The notes under the pieces were generated by a model. It did no database searches. It worked only from the letters and a program-made list of their open reading frames with translations, and was not told the DNA's origin. A stretch of DNA of 64,000 nucleotides, from the NCBI GenBank assembly GCA_023410055.1, contig JAEYQK010000018.1, forward strand, positions 1 to 64,000. The letters run 5' to 3'. Positions 62,672-64,000 of the stretch are shown here, piece after piece (positions within the stretch are counted from its first letter, which is position 1; each line of letters begins with the position of its first letter). The position numbers and the translations under genes were made by a program. The stretch is from Acidobacteriota bacterium (GTDB lineage: Bacteria > Acidobacteriota > Terriglobia > Terriglobales > Acidobacteriaceae).

Positions 62672-63487
62672 ATGTCAGGATTGACCCAACATTCCGATTC
62701 GGGTCTCATGCGACGTAAGCCCTTGCGGCTTCTGCTGACCTTGTTTCTAATATTGTGGCTCACTCATACATTGGGCTACCTTGTCCATGAATACGCGCAT
62801 TCGTTCACCGCATGGGTGCTTGGTTACAAGGCGAATCCGGTCGCTCTAAACTACGGGCACCTGAATGTGCAGAATGTTTTGTTGCTCAGTGATGTCGACG
62901 AGAACGTTGATTATGCTCCGGTTTTCGCGGCCGGGAAGGCTCATCTCGCTGCACTGATCGCAATTGCCGGGGTACTATTTGGCAATGGTGTTTTCTATCT
63001 CTATTCGAGATGGCTGTACGTCTTCTCTACGAAGCGTGGTAGTCAACTTGCGGGACTGTTCGCGTTTCTGTTTTGCCTAATGAACGCGGGCAATTTTCTT
63101 AGCTACGTTCCAGTCCGAACATTCGCAACCCACGCAGATATGTCCACGGTTGAGAAGGGTCTGAAAGTTTCGCCATTGTGGCCAGCAATCGTGCTTGGCT
63201 TTCCCTTTGCTCTGGCGTTATGGCATCTGTTTGCGAGGATGCTGCCCGATGCCTGTAAGTTCCTATTCCCGGATCGAAGGCTGGCACAAATCAATCTGAC
63301 CGCACTCACTTCATTCATGGTGTTTGGTTTCTTCGGCAGTGCGGGAATGTATGGATATGGATCAGTGTCACACTGCATATCTATGGTGTCATTTTGCTTG
63401 GCACTTCCGTTGGCGCTGATTCTATGCTGGCCGCGCAGAGCGAAGCAGGTCGCAGATGCACAAGTTGCCGCCGCATCGTCGCAATGA
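62672..63487 (+). CDS. Polytopic membrane protein with HExxH motif (M50-like)
   Basis: A 271-residue membrane protein of about six segments. In the first, LGYLVHEYAHSFTAWVLGY contains His-Glu-x-x-His. This is the zinc-metalloprotease motif in the membrane-embedded position used by M50/site-2 proteases, and it is followed by a typical Gly. A second conserved M50 motif (NxxPxxxxDG) is not evident, so it may be a pseudoprotease or a different family. The start could instead be the ATG at 62708. Nothing links it to the B12 operon. Confidence 0.65.
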   Translation: MSGLTQHSDSGLMRRKPLRLLLTLFLILWLTHTLGYLVHEYAHSFTAWVLGYKANPVALNYGHLNVQNVLLLSDVDENVDYAPVFAAGKAHLAALIAIAGVLFGNGVFYLYSRWLYVFSTKRGSQLAGLFAFLFCLMNAGNFLSYVPVRTFATHADMSTVEKGLKVSPLWPAIVLGFPFALALWHLFARMLPDACKFLFPDRRLAQINLTALTSFMVFGFFGSAGMYGYGSVSHCISMVSFCLALPLALILCWPRRAKQVADAQVAAASSQ

Positions 63488-63588
63488 CGGCATAGCGCGC
63501 GAACTAGAATTCCTCTTGCGACTTGCAGTGGCGATTTGCGCCAGCTGTGAAATTCCGTTCTGTATCTAAACCACCCAAAACTGGCGCT

Positions 63589-63822
63589 CTAGGATTGGCG
63601 CTTCGTGTTCGTAGCACCACGAAGTTTCAGGGCAAGGTAGCGAATGAGTTCGTCAACGTTCATACCAGAGTTGAGCATAGCCGCAATCTGGTCTGGGGTC
63701 ACACCCGCCCTTCCACCCAACTCCAAGAGCTTTTCTGCCGCATGGTCGAGCAATGATGCCTGTTGCCGGGCAACACTTTCGTGATCGTGTGCTGTTTGTG
63801 ACCTCACTTGCCTTTTTACCAT
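63589..63822 (-). CDS. Small 77-aa protein, function unknown
   Basis: A hydrophilic N-terminus (HDHESVARQQASLLDHAAEK) followed by a compact helical region (GVTPDQIAAMLNSGMNVDEL, then IRYLALK) that looks like a genuine coding sequence. The start codon is uncertain because AGGG abuts the ATG at 63822. No domain is recognised. The rest of the right-hand end (63488-64000) shows no other gene. Confidence 0.5.
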   Translation of the reverse strand: MVKRQVRSQTAHDHESVARQQASLLDHAAEKLLELGGRAGVTPDQIAAMLNSGMNVDELIRYLALKLRGATNTKRQS

Positions 63823-64000
63823 CCCTGCACTTTGGATTCACGATCCAGACGGAAGTCGCAATTCAGCTTTGGAGGTTGGAACGACGGGACAAGAGATCAG
63901 AATTAGTAACGCGGCACGTACACAACTGCTCACGGATTGGGGGAGCAAAAAAATCAGACACAATCTCAGATTAGACATCATCTAAGTTCATGATGGACGC

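Noticed and set aside
1..64000. CRISPR array, transposase, integrase, rRNA or tRNA genes
   Set aside because: None recognised: no regularly spaced direct repeats, no IS-type transposase motifs, and no tRNA-like sequence found by reading. A tRNA scan could still reveal one.

Overview
The window looks like a chromosomal accessory region of an Acidobacteriota (Terriglobia-like) bacterium. This rests on TonB-dependent receptors that carry an N-terminal carboxypeptidase-regulatory-like (Ig-fold) domain, a moderately high GC content, and large B12-centred operons. No 16S rRNA or other phylogenetic marker is present, so the assignment is an inference.

Layout. (1) 1-7519, minus strand: a Trb-type conjugative type IV secretion cluster in the order trbC-D-E-J-L-F-G-I, with trbI cut by the window edge. 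It is preceded by a sigma-70-like/HTH regulator (7674-8609). (2) 8802-14786: a nikR repressor gene divergent from a six-gene operon encoding a TonB receptor, an ECF S-component, a SAM methyltransferase, a deoxyhypusine-synthase-like enzyme, EcfT and EcfA. This is a metal or metal-chelate uptake island with two unexpected biosynthetic enzymes. (3) 14798-16628: a sigma/anti-sigma pair, a lipoprotein and a small zinc-finger ORF. (4) 17054-35526, plus strand: an 18.5-kb DNA phosphorothioation-type defence island. It holds an SspBCD-like modification module (DUF4007-like, large ATPase, PAPS-reductase-like), a GIY-YIG protein, a DGQHR/DndB-like protein, a hidden 55-aa ORF, a DptFGH/SspFGH-like restriction module, a phosphorothioation-associated putative methyltransferase and one unknown protein. 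(5) 35972-62014: a cobalamin regulon with four cobalamin riboswitches. They precede pckG plus an AspT/YidE-type transporter; metE plus a nitronate-monooxygenase-like protein plus a core-MetE protein; nrdD-nrdG-(27-aa ORF)-cbiZ; and a 12-gene cobU-btuB-btuF-btuD-btuC-kinase-cobQ-cbiB-cobD-cobT-cobS-cobC operon. (6) 62015-64000: a possible small ORF, a membrane protein with an HExxH motif, and a small minus-strand ORF.

How the parts fit. In the B12 regulon, abundant cobalamin should shut down B12 uptake and late synthesis and also the B12-independent isozymes MetE and class III NrdDG. The late pathway runs from cobyrinate/cobyric acid to cobalamin. CbiZ can return cobinamide to cobyric acid, and a P-loop kinase beside CbiB/CobD is a candidate L-threonine kinase supplying threonine phosphate. 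The riboswitch in front of pckG is atypical, and its leader shares an identical 19-base element with the cobU leader.

Best candidates for new biology: the NikR-linked ECF/TonB operon with a deoxyhypusine-synthase-like enzyme and a methyltransferase; the composition of the phosphorothioation island, including the doubly coupled 55-aa ORF; the riboswitch-controlled MetE/NMO/core-MetE operon, whose two gene junctions are duplicates of each other; and the riboswitch-pckG arrangement.
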